Source: CBDBUR01 sp965212075 (GTDB taxonomy: Bacteria > Pseudomonadota > Alphaproteobacteria > JAPOUT01 > G958296285). Taken from it: a DNA stretch of 64,000 nt. Position 1 is the first letter of the stretch. Every line of letters begins with the position of its first letter. Where the stretch lies: NCBI GenBank assembly GCA_965212075.1, contig OZ243043.1:806001-870000 (forward strand), written 5' to 3'. A model generated the notes under the pieces. It did not search any database and was not told the origin of the DNA. It saw only the letters and a program-made list of their open reading frames with translations. Below are positions 52,100-60,770 of this stretch, piece by piece. The position numbers and the translations under genes are program-made.

Positions 52100-52529
52100 T
52101 ATAGCGCAGTAAAATTTTCTGTAATTGCTGGTAGGCATCACATTGGCCGCAGACGCGCTTCAAGCGATTGAGCTTTTTGCGCGCTTTATCGGGACGGCCA
52201 TTGGTGATGTCTGACTCGCCGCCCCAGCGCAGCGCGCTTTGATGGGCGGGGAATATATCCAGCGCGATCTTATAATATTTGTCGCTATATTTTTTATTGC
52301 CGGACTTAAAATGACCACGCCCTAAACAAGCAAAGGCCGACGCATCCGCCGGATCAGCAACGACGGCCTGTTCGCATAAGCGCATCGCTTCTTTATAGGC
52401 GTCGCGCTCCAGCGCGCGGTTGCCCTGATCGGTCAGCCGCTGCGAAGCCGAATTAGACAATGCACTTATGGGAAACAAAATGAGTCCCACGATCACAATT
52501 AATCCCCGCAAAATTAATCCCCGACCCAT
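52062..52529 (-). CDS. exported TPR-repeat protein
   Basis: 155 residues with a signal segment (GLIVIVGLILFPISALS) and TPR-like helices (QGNRALERDAYKEAMRLCEQAVVADPADASAFACLGRGHFKSGNKKYSDKYYKIALDIFPAH). Ends in a Lys-rich tail. Sits between guaB and guaA and overlaps both (16 and 38 bp). The first codons contain a 15-bp tandem duplication (GLILRGLI). No assigned function. Confidence 0.75.
   Translation of the reverse strand: MGRGLILRGLIVIVGLILFPISALSNSASQRLTDQGNRALERDAYKEAMRLCEQAVVADPADASAFACLGRGHFKSGNKKYSDKYYKIALDIFPAHQSALRWGGESDITNGRPDKARKKLNRLKRVCGQCDAYQQLQKILLRYNAKKSSGKKNKP
52497..52526 (-). repeat. 15-bp tandem duplication at the TPR gene 5' end
   Basis: aattaatccccg occurs twice at 15-bp spacing, duplicating part of the signal segment coding sequence and overlapping the guaB 3' end. 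Confidence 0.8.
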
Positions 52530-54001
52530 AGGTCCGCTCCCGGATAGTTTGGCGCTTCGCGCGTGATCATCACCGAATGGACATGGCTTTCGCGCAGGCC
52601 CGCTGGAGACATTTTGACAAAATCGGTTTGGGTTTGCATCTCTTTGATTGTAGCACAGCCGGTATAGCCCATCGCGGCGCGCAGGCCGCCGATGAGCTGG
52701 TGCAGCACATCAGCCGCCGGTCCTTTATAAGGCACGCGGCCTTCCACGCCTTCGGGCACGAGCTTTAACGGCTCTTTGATATGGCCTTGCGCATAGCGGT
52801 CGGCTGACCCTTCGGCCATCGCGCCCAGCGAGCCCATGCCGCGATAGGATTTATAACTCCGCCCGCGATAGAGAAAAACTTCGCCCGGCGTTTCTTCGGT
52901 TCCGGCGAGCAAAGTGCCGATCATCGCGCAGGATGCGCCTGCGGCCACCGCTTTGGCGAGATCGCCGGAATATTTAATGCCGCCATCGGCGATCACCGGC
53001 ACCTGCGCTTCTTGCGCGACTTTTGCCGCATCCATGATCGCGGTGAGCTGCGGCACGCCGACTCCGGCGACCATACGCGTCGTGCAGATAGACCCCGGGC
53101 CGATCCCGATTTTGATCCCATCCGCGCCCGCATCAATGAGGCTCTTGGCACCGGCAGCGGTCGCGACATTGCCCGCGAGAATTTGCACCTCGTTATGCAG
53201 CCGCCTGATCTCGCGCACCGCATCCAAAACGCGATGAGAATGACCGTGCGCCGTATCAACGACGATCACATCGCAGCCCGCATCAATGAGCGCATCAGCG
53301 CGCTCAATGCCTTCCTCGCCGGTAGACGTCGCCGCGCCCACTCTGAGCTGCCCTTGCTCGTCCTTGCAGGCCGACGGGTGCAGCCGCGCCTTCTCAATAT
53401 CCTTAACCGTCACAAGACCAACACAGCAATAATCATCATCAACCACCGGCAGCTTCTCAATGCGATGCTTGTGGAATAATCTTTTGGCTTCGTTCAGATT
53501 GACGCCCTCGCGCAAAGTGATGAGCGTCTCTTTTGTCATCAAGGCGCTGACCGGTGTGCTCTTATCCTCAGCAAAGCGGACATCGCGGTTGGTCAAAATC
53601 CCGACAAGCCGCCTCTGCCCATTGATGACCGGTATCCCCGAAATGCGGTGGAGCGCCATCAATTCCAGCGCCGCTCCGAGCGTGTCATCAGGCGCGCAGG
53701 TGACCGGATTGACCACCATCCCCGATTCGAATTTCTTGACCGCGCGCACCTGATCGGCCTGCTCCTGCGCCGACAGATTGCGGTGAATGATCCCCAGACC
53801 ACCCGCCTGCGCCATCGCGATCGCCATGCGCGACTGCGTCACACTGTCCATCGCCGCCGAAATCAGCGGAATTTTTAAAGAAATCGTCCGCGTCAGCTGC
53901 GTGGACACATCCGTATCATCAAGCAAAATCTGGGATTCAGCCGGACAAAGCAGAACATCATCAAAAGTCAAAGCTTCACGAATCACTTGGGCACCAATCA
54001 C
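52514..54001 (-). CDS. guaB: IMP dehydrogenase
   Basis: Oxidises IMP to XMP, the step before GuaA. 495 residues. N-terminal REALTFDDVLLCPAES, two CBS domains (about residues 95-210), and the catalytic loop GPGSICTTRMVAGVG with the active-site cysteine; flap GMGSLGAM and C-terminal GGLRAAMGYTG. guaB-TPR-guaA on one strand. The 114 bp upstream, up to rlmE, show no gene. Confidence 0.97.
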   Translation of the reverse strand: MIGAQVIREALTFDDVLLCPAESQILLDDTDVSTQLTRTISLKIPLISAAMDSVTQSRMAIAMAQAGGLGIIHRNLSAQEQADQVRAVKKFESGMVVNPVTCAPDDTLGAALELMALHRISGIPVINGQRRLVGILTNRDVRFAEDKSTPVSALMTKETLITLREGVNLNEAKRLFHKHRIEKLPVVDDDYCCVGLVTVKDIEKARLHPSACKDEQGQLRVGAATSTGEEGIERADALIDAGCDVIVVDTAHGHSHRVLDAVREIRRLHNEVQILAGNVATAAGAKSLIDAGADGIKIGIGPGSICTTRMVAGVGVPQLTAIMDAAKVAQEAQVPVIADGGIKYSGDLAKAVAAGASCAMIGTLLAGTEETPGEVFLYRGRSYKSYRGMGSLGAMAEGSADRYAQGHIKEPLKLVPEGVEGRVPYKGPAADVLHQLIGGLRAAMGYTGCATIKEMQTQTDFVKMSPAGLRESHVHSVMITREAPNYPGADLWVGD

Positions 54002-54115
54002 GTCTCAACACTTCATAGTTTCTAGTGGATTGGCAAAAACTTTTACCACGATCCGACACAAAAGCAAAGGAGAATTATCGGCATATAAATACGCTAAAAG
54101 CCCAAAAAACCTGTT

Positions 54116-54751
54116 CTAGTTAGGTTGATAACCCCGCGCGAGAACGTAAATCTCCGCCGAGCCGCTGCGCGACGCCTCCGGCTTCAGCAACTGCGTTTGC
54201 GCAAATTTACCCTTCAGCTGCGCCATCAGATCGTCCCAGCCACCCTGCCGCGTCTTGACGAGAAAATCGCCTTTGGGGGCGAGAATCTGCTGCGTGAGGC
54301 TGAACGCCGCCAAAGTCAGATTTTCTATCCGCGCCTGATCGGTGGCGCGGTGGCCGGTCGTGGGCGGGGCGAGATCGCTCAAAACCACACTAGCTTGGCC
54401 GCTGCCCAAAAGGCTCTTGATCTTGGCCGCGAGCAGCTTGTCTTCAATATCGGCCTGAATCATATTCACGCCGTCAATTTTTTTGATCGGCACCAGATCA
54501 ACCGCAATGATCCTCGCCGTCTTGCCAATGCGCTGCGCGGCAATTTGCGACCAGCCGCCTGGCGCCGCACCCAGATCAACCACCGAATAACCCCGCCTCA
54601 ACAAACCAACCCGCCGGTCAATCTCGGCAAGCTTATAGGCCGCGCGCGAACGATAATGCTCCGCCCGCGCGCGGCGCACAAAAATATCGCGCCTCTGCCG
54701 CGCAAGCCAGCGCCTCGATGAATCCCTCATTGCCATAATCGACTCTATCAT
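54116..54751 (-). CDS. rlmE: 23S rRNA 2'-O-methyltransferase RlmE
   Basis: FtsJ family; methylates U2552 of 23S rRNA. 211 residues: RSRAAYKLAEIDRR with the catalytic lysine, SAM motif VVDLGAAPGGWSQIA, MIQADIEDK, VVLSDLAPPTTGHRATD, and FLVKTRQGG with the second catalytic lysine. The start region includes a 16-bp tandem duplication (54749-54780) that also touches the space before the divergent tRNA-Gln gene. Confidence 0.95.
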   Translation of the reverse strand: MIESIMAMRDSSRRWLARQRRDIFVRRARAEHYRSRAAYKLAEIDRRVGLLRRGYSVVDLGAAPGGWSQIAAQRIGKTARIIAVDLVPIKKIDGVNMIQADIEDKLLAAKIKSLLGSGQASVVLSDLAPPTTGHRATDQARIENLTLAAFSLTQQILAPKGDFLVKTRQGGWDDLMAQLKGKFAQTQLLKPEASRSGSAEIYVLARGYQPN

Positions 54752-54780
54752 CTATCTATTGAGGCATCTATCTGTTGAAG
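54749..54780. repeat. 16-bp tandem duplication between rlmE and tRNA-Gln
   Basis: Two near-copies of catctatctattgagg at the rlmE start codon; 14 of 16 positions agree. Confidence 0.8.
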
Positions 54781-54785
54781 TCCGC

Positions 54786-54859
<74 letters not shown>

Positions 54860-54865
54860 TTAACT

Positions 54866-54881
54866 GCTATTATATAATAGC
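54866..54881. promoter_or_regulatory. perfect 16-bp palindrome containing a -10 box
   Basis: GCTATTATATAATAGC between tRNA-Gln and the PD-(D/E)XK gene. TATAAT at 54873-54878 could be the -10 for that gene; no good -35 is visible upstream in the tRNA. The palindrome may instead be an operator. A GGGAGAGGG ribosome site follows. Confidence 0.45.
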
Positions 54882-54904
54882 GGACAAGAAGGGAGAGGGA
54901 TTTT

Positions 54905-55555
54905 ATGACAGATGAAAAACTTTCTGCAGAGAAAATATGTGAAATCTTGCAGCAACATGGTTCTAAACTTTGGGGGAATGGATTTGATTTTTCTAGCTTA
55001 GCAAAATGTATCATTCGGCTAGAAAAATTAGATCGTGAACTCTTGGCTTTATATAATCAATATAAAGAAGGATACACTCCGTATGAAAATGAGCTTGTGG
55101 TGCATTTAGTGGTGCCTTTGCTTGAAGCCTTAGGTTGGACCCCACAACGCATGGCATTTGAATTTTATCTGAACAATGAATCAAAGAAGCAAAAAATAAA
55201 AAAAGGGGGAAAACCTGACATATTACTATATTCACAAAACAGCCGAAAACCAGATGATTTTATAGCCATGGTGGAAGCAAAAGAACGTGGAAAATATTCA
55301 GATTTAGAAAAAGCAGGGTTATGGCCTGATTGGTTTAATGATGGAAATCAATGCAGGTTCTCAGCTTTGGAACGTATCATTGCAACGGATGGGAAACATT
55401 ACTTTGTTTTTATTAAGAAGGATGATAAATGGCCTTGTCATCAGAAGAAACCTTGTTTGATTATTGAAGATTTCTGTAGCAGCTCTACCAAAGATGATGA
55501 GCATCGCAAAGCTGTTAAAGCCCTATGGAAGATGAGTCCTGATTGGAAGCAGTAG
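54905..55555 (+). CDS. putative PD-(D/E)XK nuclease-like protein
   Basis: 216 residues. After a helical N-terminal part, YENELVVHLVVPLLEALGWTPQRMAFE leads to KPDILLYS and, about 17 residues on, MVEAKERG. The spacing PD...ExK resembles the nuclease core of restriction-like enzymes, especially the HsdR N-terminal domain. No helicase or methylase follows, so it is a solitary domain. Strong Shine-Dalgarno. AT-rich, unlike rlmE. Possible roles: orphan restriction or defence factor, or a regulatory pseudonuclease. Confidence 0.6.
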   Translation: MTDEKLSAEKICEILQQHGSKLWGNGFDFSSLAKCIIRLEKLDRELLALYNQYKEGYTPYENELVVHLVVPLLEALGWTPQRMAFEFYLNNESKKQKIKKGGKPDILLYSQNSRKPDDFIAMVEAKERGKYSDLEKAGLWPDWFNDGNQCRFSALERIIATDGKHYFVFIKKDDKWPCHQKKPCLIIEDFCSSSTKDDEHRKAVKALWKMSPDWKQ

Positions 55556-55565
55556 TTTGATCAGA

Positions 55566-56417
55566 TCAATCTAGGTACGAAGGTACGCAATCCAGCTTTT
55601 TGTCCTCCCACCAATATTTGATGATGTCCGGCCTATCTAAATCATTTTTTTCTTTAACAGAAAGGCTGGATTGCCTCATATCTGGACGCTTGGCGAGTTT
55701 TCGCAAAGAATGTTCCATGTCCGCCGATAAAGTAAGCGTGTTGGGTTTTTCTATCAAGCGCAGCACCGCCATCACAGCCGGCCTATATTCTTCAGTCAAA
55801 GCCAGAGAAATAAAACGTCTTATTGCATAACACCTCTTAGAAATCTCATTTTCTTTTTCCCTTTCTAGATACCAAGCTTCTCGCTCTTCTCCCTTGGGCA
55901 GATCCAAAGTGCGAATGGGAGGAAAAGAAAGGCGAAGACGTCGTGCAGCCTGTTTGCTTTCTTCAAGCTCCTTTTGACCCCTGCAAAACTGAAGTGCCGG
56001 AGATTTAACACGAACGATATTATGATTAAAAATAAAAACGAGCCTATCCTTCTCAATGCCGGGAATATCGGTGCGCTCAAAGGCGGGGCGCAAAAAAGGA
56101 TAAAGGTTGAGAAAGCCCTGCTGCTCCAAATCTTTTATGGTTTCACATCGTTGCAACTTTTGCGCCCTTTGATATTGCTTGACCTGATCTAGAGTCAAAC
56201 CTTCGACAAAATCCCGATCAAGATAAGAATAAAAGGGGCTGGGCGATATTGTCCATTCATATAATTTTGAAGAGCTTTCTTTATCCGGCATATTTTTATA
56301 ATCTTCAATAAAAGAAGCAAGCCTTGGGTCCGCGCAGGAAGTGAGTGACGGCAAGCCCAAAATAAAAACAAGGCATATCCATAAAGAATAATTTTTATAC
56401 GAATACTTTTTGCACAT
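55566..56417 (-). CDS. putative lipoprotein, unknown
   Basis: 283 residues. Signal segment with lipobox LTSC (Cys28). The remainder is charged and helical with frequent Lys/Glu/Arg and no recognised domain; TPSF/SPSPFYSYLDRDFVEGLTLDQVKQYQRAQKL suggests repeated amphipathic helices. Convergent with the PD-(D/E)XK-like gene and part of the AT-rich segment after tRNA-Gln. Confidence 0.55.
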   Translation of the reverse strand: MCKKYSYKNYSLWICLVFILGLPSLTSCADPRLASFIEDYKNMPDKESSSKLYEWTISPSPFYSYLDRDFVEGLTLDQVKQYQRAQKLQRCETIKDLEQQGFLNLYPFLRPAFERTDIPGIEKDRLVFIFNHNIVRVKSPALQFCRGQKELEESKQAARRLRLSFPPIRTLDLPKGEEREAWYLEREKENEISKRCYAIRRFISLALTEEYRPAVMAVLRLIEKPNTLTLSADMEHSLRKLAKRPDMRQSSLSVKEKNDLDRPDIIKYWWEDKKLDCVPSYLD

Positions 56418-56495
56418 AGCTCTTTAGTTTTAGCATAATTTGCGGCGATATAGAGCCTTTAGATGACTAGCATTATATCCGCGCCGCTATATTTG

Positions 56496-56565
56496 GCGCA
56501 ATTACCGGCTGCTCAGATTCTTGACCATGCTCAACGTTATGAACTTCGTTGATCGGCAATTGCTC
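56496..56565 (+). repeat. partial copy of the MFS gene 5' part (70 bp)
   Basis: Direct repeat of 57655-57724 with 6 mismatches and no gaps. In the MFS gene these codons are Arg-Asn-Tyr through Gln-Leu-Leu near residues 19-41. Here the frame is not part of any gene. An 11-bp match to the MFS upstream region (gcggcgatata, 56442-56452 and 57568-57578) suggests the fragment once included the promoter. The 213-bp gap otherwise holds only a weak TATAAA before the next ORF. Confidence 0.9.
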
Positions 56566-56630
56566 CGCCGCTAGGCTTAAAGCATCAAATTGCTCTTGCC
56601 TATATAAAATTTAATTTCTAATATGCCGAC

Positions 56631-57455
56631 ATGGCTATAAAGAAAATGATCGCTTCCATCGAGAAATCGCTCAACTGGCGCGCTCCAGCGAAGTTTGATC
56701 CTCAGGAGATCATACAAACGGAATGCACACCCGAAACCAAATTAAGAATCAGAGAATTCAAAGCAACCATTTTAGACAAAGCAACTTTAGACAATGACCA
56801 TCAGCATTACGCGATGAGATCGCACCCGGATATTCACGAGCATATTTCTCGATTAAAAAAGGTATTTTCAGGTAAAAGCTATCTGGAATTCTTCCATGCG
56901 GTGACAATTGTTTTCATCCGGCGCAAGTTAAACGTTCCATACTGCCTATCAAACTTCAGAAAAATTTGGAATGAAGAAAATGAATTTATGTGCAGTCAAT
57001 CAAATAGCCGATGGCTTATCTCCGCCTGTGACACCATTATCGACCATTTTGAAGAGCCCGATGAAGTCGCTACAGCAATGACTTGCTCGCTATTTATGAA
57101 TACAATTAAGCTCTATGAAACAGAAAAATTCCTTCAACAGAAAGCCCTCGAAGGTGAAGAAGCTTCTCAAGCGCCAATAGCGCCCGCAACATCCCCTAGA
57201 TTTGAAGATATTTTTGGAAAAAACGCTAAAGCTCCCCTTTTGTTTGACGGCATGAGCACTTATCGTGTTGGGAGAGGCGGCAATATGATCAAACATCTAT
57301 TGTCGCGCGTGAGCGCGCGCTCAAACAGCCGCATCGCTTCTCCCATATTAAAAGAGCTGATTAAGCGGGCTAATGTCCACGATACAGTGTTTAAGCGTTT
57401 TCGCGAAATACATACTGAAGAGAAAACTCTCTGGCCGATCGATGTCAAACTTTAA
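56631..57455 (+). CDS. hypothetical protein of the MFS-repeat-bounded segment
   Basis: 274 residues; I do not recognise it. Mostly helical, soluble, with Cys/His scattered (NVPYCLSNFRKIWNEENEF, LISACDTIIDHFEEP). Rich in Lys/Glu/Asn and coded by AT-rich DNA. Its end overlaps a sulfotransferase-like fragment by 14 bp, so it may come from a surface-glycan or sulfation locus. It is enclosed by the two MFS-derived repeats. Confidence 0.5.
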   Translation: MAIKKMIASIEKSLNWRAPAKFDPQEIIQTECTPETKLRIREFKATILDKATLDNDHQHYAMRSHPDIHEHISRLKKVFSGKSYLEFFHAVTIVFIRRKLNVPYCLSNFRKIWNEENEFMCSQSNSRWLISACDTIIDHFEEPDEVATAMTCSLFMNTIKLYETEKFLQQKALEGEEASQAPIAPATSPRFEDIFGKNAKAPLLFDGMSTYRVGRGGNMIKHLLSRVSARSNSRIASPILKELIKRANVHDTVFKRFREIHTEEKTLWPIDVKL

Positions 57456-57555
57456 GCTCAAAGACCCCGAATGCGTACTCATCCATATCCCTAAGACTGG
57501 CGGCACTTTGATCAGAGATTATGATCACCGATCAGCGCCCTTTCAAGCGGTATAG
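57442..57555 (+). pseudogene. sulfotransferase N-terminal fragment
   Basis: 37 codons beginning MSNFKLKDPECVLIHIPKTGGTLIR. HIPKTGGT is the 5'-phosphosulfate-binding loop at the beginning of sulfotransferase domains. About a dozen unrelated residues and a stop follow, only 46 bp before the MFS start. The rest of the enzyme is absent, so this is a truncated remnant left by insertion or deletion. Confidence 0.6.
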
Positions 57556-57601
57556 CTTTATTTCACGGCGGCGATATAATACCCCCAACAGGGAGGGGAA
57601 T

Positions 57602-58912
57602 ATGTCTCATCAAACCACGCCGCCACGCGGCCAGCCCGCCGCAGAAGAATCTCTGCGCAATTACGGACTGCTCGGATTCTTGACCATCCTCAACATCATG
57701 AACTTCGTTGATCGGCAATTGCTCGCGAGCTTCGCCAATTTCATCGTGCCTGATCTCAACCTGACCAATACCCAGTTCGGCCTGCTGACCGGTCTGGTGT
57801 TCATTTTCTTTTACGCGATCATGGGGCTGTTTGCTGGCGCGCTCGCGGATCGGATCAACCGTCCGAAGCTGGTGGCGGCGGGCGTCTTGCTTTGGAGCGC
57901 CTTGACAGCCGCCTCGGGCGCCGCGCGCGGCTTCGTATCGCTTGCGATACCGCGCATGTTTATCGGCGTCGGTGAATCGGTGCTGACGCCGTCATCCATG
58001 TCTTTGCTCGCCGACCGCCTGCCCGCTAAAAGACTCGGCTTTGCGGCCGGTTTTTATTATGCCGGTGTGCCGATCGGCGTCGGGATGAGCCTGCTCATCG
58101 CCGGTTATCTCGGGCCAGCCATCGGATGGCGCGCTTGCTTCTATATTCTCGGCGGCATCGGAATCATCTTCGCGCTGCTTATGCTGCTCGTCAAAGAAAC
58201 CCCAAATCACGGCTACGCCCATAAGCAGGCCGAAGGCAAGAGTAAAACCTCGCCGGTCAAAGATGTGATCGCCGCTTTGCGCCAATCGCCTTCTTTGACG
58301 ATGACGATCGCAGGCGGCGTCGCGCTGCATTTTATTCTCGGCGCTGCCGTCTTTGACCAGCTCTGGTTCGTCCACGAGCGCGGCTTTGAACGCGCCGAAA
58401 TCGCGCAGATGACCGGCTGGATTGCCGTCATTGCGGGCGTCTCCGGCAATCTGTTCGGCGGCTATTTCAGCGATGTGTTTCAAAAACAGACCGGCCAAGG
58501 ACGGCCTATGTTTCTTTTCTGGATCATGCTGCTGCTTTCGCCGATCTCCATTGCCTATCGCATCGCCGATGCCGACTCGATCCTGTTCTGGATGGGAGTC
58601 TGGGGCGGATTTTTCACCCTCGGCTGCTTTTACGGCCCGACCTTTTCAACCGTCCAAGAGCTCAGCCCGACAAAAGTGCGCGCCACAATCGTCGCCTTTT
58701 ATCTGCTCACGCTGAACCTGATCGGATTAGGGCTCGGCGTCACTTTGGGCGGCATTATGATTGATCTGATGATCGCGCGCGGCGTGGAACAGCCTTATAC
58801 TTGGACTTTGTTCACATTTACGATCATTTCTTTCCTCGCCATTCCGCTATTTTACTTTGCCGGTCGGCGATTTGAGCAAGATCGCGCGCGCATCGCCGCT
58901 CAAGAGATATAA
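57602..58912 (+). CDS. MFS transporter (spinster-type)
   Basis: 436 residues, twelve transmembrane helices. Starts at the ATG preceded by GGAGGGG; upstream in-frame codons belong to the sulfotransferase remnant region. GLFAGALADRINRPKLVAAGVLLWSALTAASG is the MFS loop 2-3 motif, and NIMNFVDRQLL plus GVGESVLTPSSMSLLAD fit the Spns-like branch with unknown substrate (lipid or sugar-phosphate export in relatives). Its codons 19-41 are partially copied upstream. Linked to a thioesterase downstream. Confidence 0.9.
   Translation: MSHQTTPPRGQPAAEESLRNYGLLGFLTILNIMNFVDRQLLASFANFIVPDLNLTNTQFGLLTGLVFIFFYAIMGLFAGALADRINRPKLVAAGVLLWSALTAASGAARGFVSLAIPRMFIGVGESVLTPSSMSLLADRLPAKRLGFAAGFYYAGVPIGVGMSLLIAGYLGPAIGWRACFYILGGIGIIFALLMLLVKETPNHGYAHKQAEGKSKTSPVKDVIAALRQSPSLTMTIAGGVALHFILGAAVFDQLWFVHERGFERAEIAQMTGWIAVIAGVSGNLFGGYFSDVFQKQTGQGRPMFLFWIMLLLSPISIAYRIADADSILFWMGVWGGFFTLGCFYGPTFSTVQELSPTKVRATIVAFYLLTLNLIGLGLGVTLGGIMIDLMIARGVEQPYTWTLFTFTIISFLAIPLFYFAGRRFEQDRARIAAQEI
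57655..57724 (+). repeat. MFS segment matching the upstream partial copy
   Basis: Intact-gene member of the 70-bp direct repeat; the other copy is at 56496-56565. Confidence 0.9.
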
Positions 58913-58941
58913 AGAAACATAAAGAGATATAAAGAAACATA
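58902..58941 (+). repeat. 20-bp tandem duplication spanning the MFS stop codon
   Basis: Two exact copies of aagagatataaagaaacata; the MFS TAA is in the first. Shorter fragments (aagaaac) continue up to the thioesterase start, filling the 50-bp gap. Confidence 0.92.
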
Positions 58942-58962
58942 AAAAGAAACCGGAAAAGAAAC

Positions 58963-59442
58963 ATGAAAAAAATCGCCGCCCCGCTCATCCTGCCTAAACT
59001 GCGCGTCCTGCCCGAATGGCTCGACTATAACGGCCATATGAATGTCGCCTTTTATGTCAAAATCTTTGACGATGCGCTCGAGCATGTCTGGGAAGGGTTC
59101 GGCATGGGCGAAAAATATATTGATGAGCAGAACAAATCCGGCTTCACGCTTGAAATGCATATCTGCTATCTGCGCGAAGTGCGCGGCGATGACCCGCTCA
59201 AAATCACCTTCCAGCTGCTTGATTGCGACGCCAAAAAAATGCACTTTATTATGCAAATGTTCCATGATGAAAAAAATTACCTCGCCGCCACCTGCGAGCA
59301 GATCGCGATCCATGTGGATATGGCCGAGCGCCGCGCCGCGCCCTATCCGGACTGGCTGCAAAAAAATATCCAGCAAGTCATGGACGCGCATCAAGCCCTG
59401 CCGCGCCCTGAACAGATCGGGCGAGTCATCAAAATCAAATAA
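58963..59442 (+). CDS. hotdog-fold thioesterase
   Basis: 159 residues, 4HBT-type. WLDYNGHMNVAFYVKIFDDALEHVW carries the Asn-x-His-Met-Asn signature and a downstream acidic residue. YLREVRGDDPLKITFQLLDCDAKKMHFIMQMFH matches acyl-CoA thioesterases associated with carnitine or related pathways. Substrate not assignable. 50 bp after the MFS gene, 5 bp before the ClC gene. Confidence 0.85.
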   Translation: MKKIAAPLILPKLRVLPEWLDYNGHMNVAFYVKIFDDALEHVWEGFGMGEKYIDEQNKSGFTLEMHICYLREVRGDDPLKITFQLLDCDAKKMHFIMQMFHDEKNYLAATCEQIAIHVDMAERRAAPYPDWLQKNIQQVMDAHQALPRPEQIGRVIKIK

Positions 59443-59447
59443 TTTTT

Positions 59448-60764
59448 ATGAAAAAGCTCTTTATTAAAAAAGAGAATGTTCATCCTCTTTTGTGGATTCT
59501 CTCGCCCTTTATCGGCGTTGCGGTTGGCTATGCGGTGATCGGATTTCGCTATGCGATTGATTTTTTCCACTGGCTCTGGCTCGACGCCAATATGGAAAGC
59601 CTGTTGATGGCCGCCGCACAGGCGCCTTGGTGGCAAATTATGGCCGGGCCGCTCGCCACCGGCGCGCTGGCGGCCTGTGTGCTGCGCTATCTGCCGCCCG
59701 CAGGCCGCCCGATGGGCGTCGCCGATATTCTCATCGCCAAAGATCATTACGATCCGCGGGTCGGACCGGCGGCGGGCATCACTTCAGCGGCTTATGCTGC
59801 CCTATGTATAGGCGGCGGCGGATCAGCCGGTCGCGAAAGCCCCGCCATCCATCTCGGCGTCGCACTGACCGCCGCCATGACAAGATGGTTCACTCTGCCC
59901 GCTTCCGCCTCTCATGTTTTATTCGCCTGCGGAACCGCCGCCGCCGTCGCCTCATCGTTTAACGCACCCATCGCCGGTATGCTGTTCGCCCACGAAATTA
60001 TTCTGCGGCATATCGCTCTGCCTGCGATCATGCCCATTGCGATCGCTAGCGTCAGCGCAACGGCCATCACGCGAATCCATCTCGGCAACTTTCCTGCATT
60101 TCGGCTTCCTGAATATATGATCACCGCCTATAGCGAATTGCCGACATTTGCACTGCTCGGCGTGGTCTGCGCGATCGTCGCGGTCGCGTTCACCGTGCTA
60201 GCCTTCCGCCTCGCCGAAGTGAACGCCAAACTGTCCGGCCCGGATTGGACCCGCCCCCTCGGCGTCGGCATCATCACCGCCATCGTCGCTTTGCTCGTCC
60301 CGCAGATTTTGGGCGTCGGCTATGAAGTCACCGATGCCGCCCTCAAAGCAGAATTGCCTCTATTGATGCTCCTGATGCTGATCCCGATCAAGCTCTTCAT
60401 GACCTGCCTGACTCTGGCAGGCCGCTTCGGCGGCGGTGTTTTCTCGCCGACGATCTATCTTGGCGCGCTCACTGGCGCGGCTTTTGGCATGGCATTGTTC
60501 CTCATCGCTCCTGACTGGACAGGCAATCTCGGCCTCTATGCGGTCGCGGGCATGGGCGGCGTCTCGGCGGCAGTGCTGGGCGCGCCTCTATCAACGATCC
60601 TCATCGCCTTCGAGCTCACCGGAGATTACCAAGTGACATTGGCTTTGATGGTCACTGTTACCATCGCAACCGGATTGGCGCATGCCGCGCTCGGCGACGG
60701 CTTCTTCCGCCTGCAGGCCGAGCGTTTAGGCCTGAAAATCCGCCACCATAAGGGTATCATCTAA
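59448..60764 (+). CDS. ClC-family chloride channel / antiporter
   Basis: 438 residues with about ten helices. Selectivity motifs are seen as GGGGSAGRESPAIHLG (GREsP, whose Glu gates the pore), an N-terminal-to-middle loop FNAPIAGMLFAHEIILRH, and GGVFSPTIYLGALTGAAFG. The GSGIP-equivalent is replaced by a different loop, as in many bacterial members. Anion/H+ exchange is likely but depends on residues I cannot place safely. Cotranscribed with the thioesterase. Confidence 0.92.
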   Translation: MKKLFIKKENVHPLLWILSPFIGVAVGYAVIGFRYAIDFFHWLWLDANMESLLMAAAQAPWWQIMAGPLATGALAACVLRYLPPAGRPMGVADILIAKDHYDPRVGPAAGITSAAYAALCIGGGGSAGRESPAIHLGVALTAAMTRWFTLPASASHVLFACGTAAAVASSFNAPIAGMLFAHEIILRHIALPAIMPIAIASVSATAITRIHLGNFPAFRLPEYMITAYSELPTFALLGVVCAIVAVAFTVLAFRLAEVNAKLSGPDWTRPLGVGIITAIVALLVPQILGVGYEVTDAALKAELPLLMLLMLIPIKLFMTCLTLAGRFGGGVFSPTIYLGALTGAAFGMALFLIAPDWTGNLGLYAVAGMGGVSAAVLGAPLSTILIAFELTGDYQVTLALMVTVTIATGLAHAALGDGFFRLQAERLGLKIRHHKGII

Positions 60765-60770
60765 CCCATT

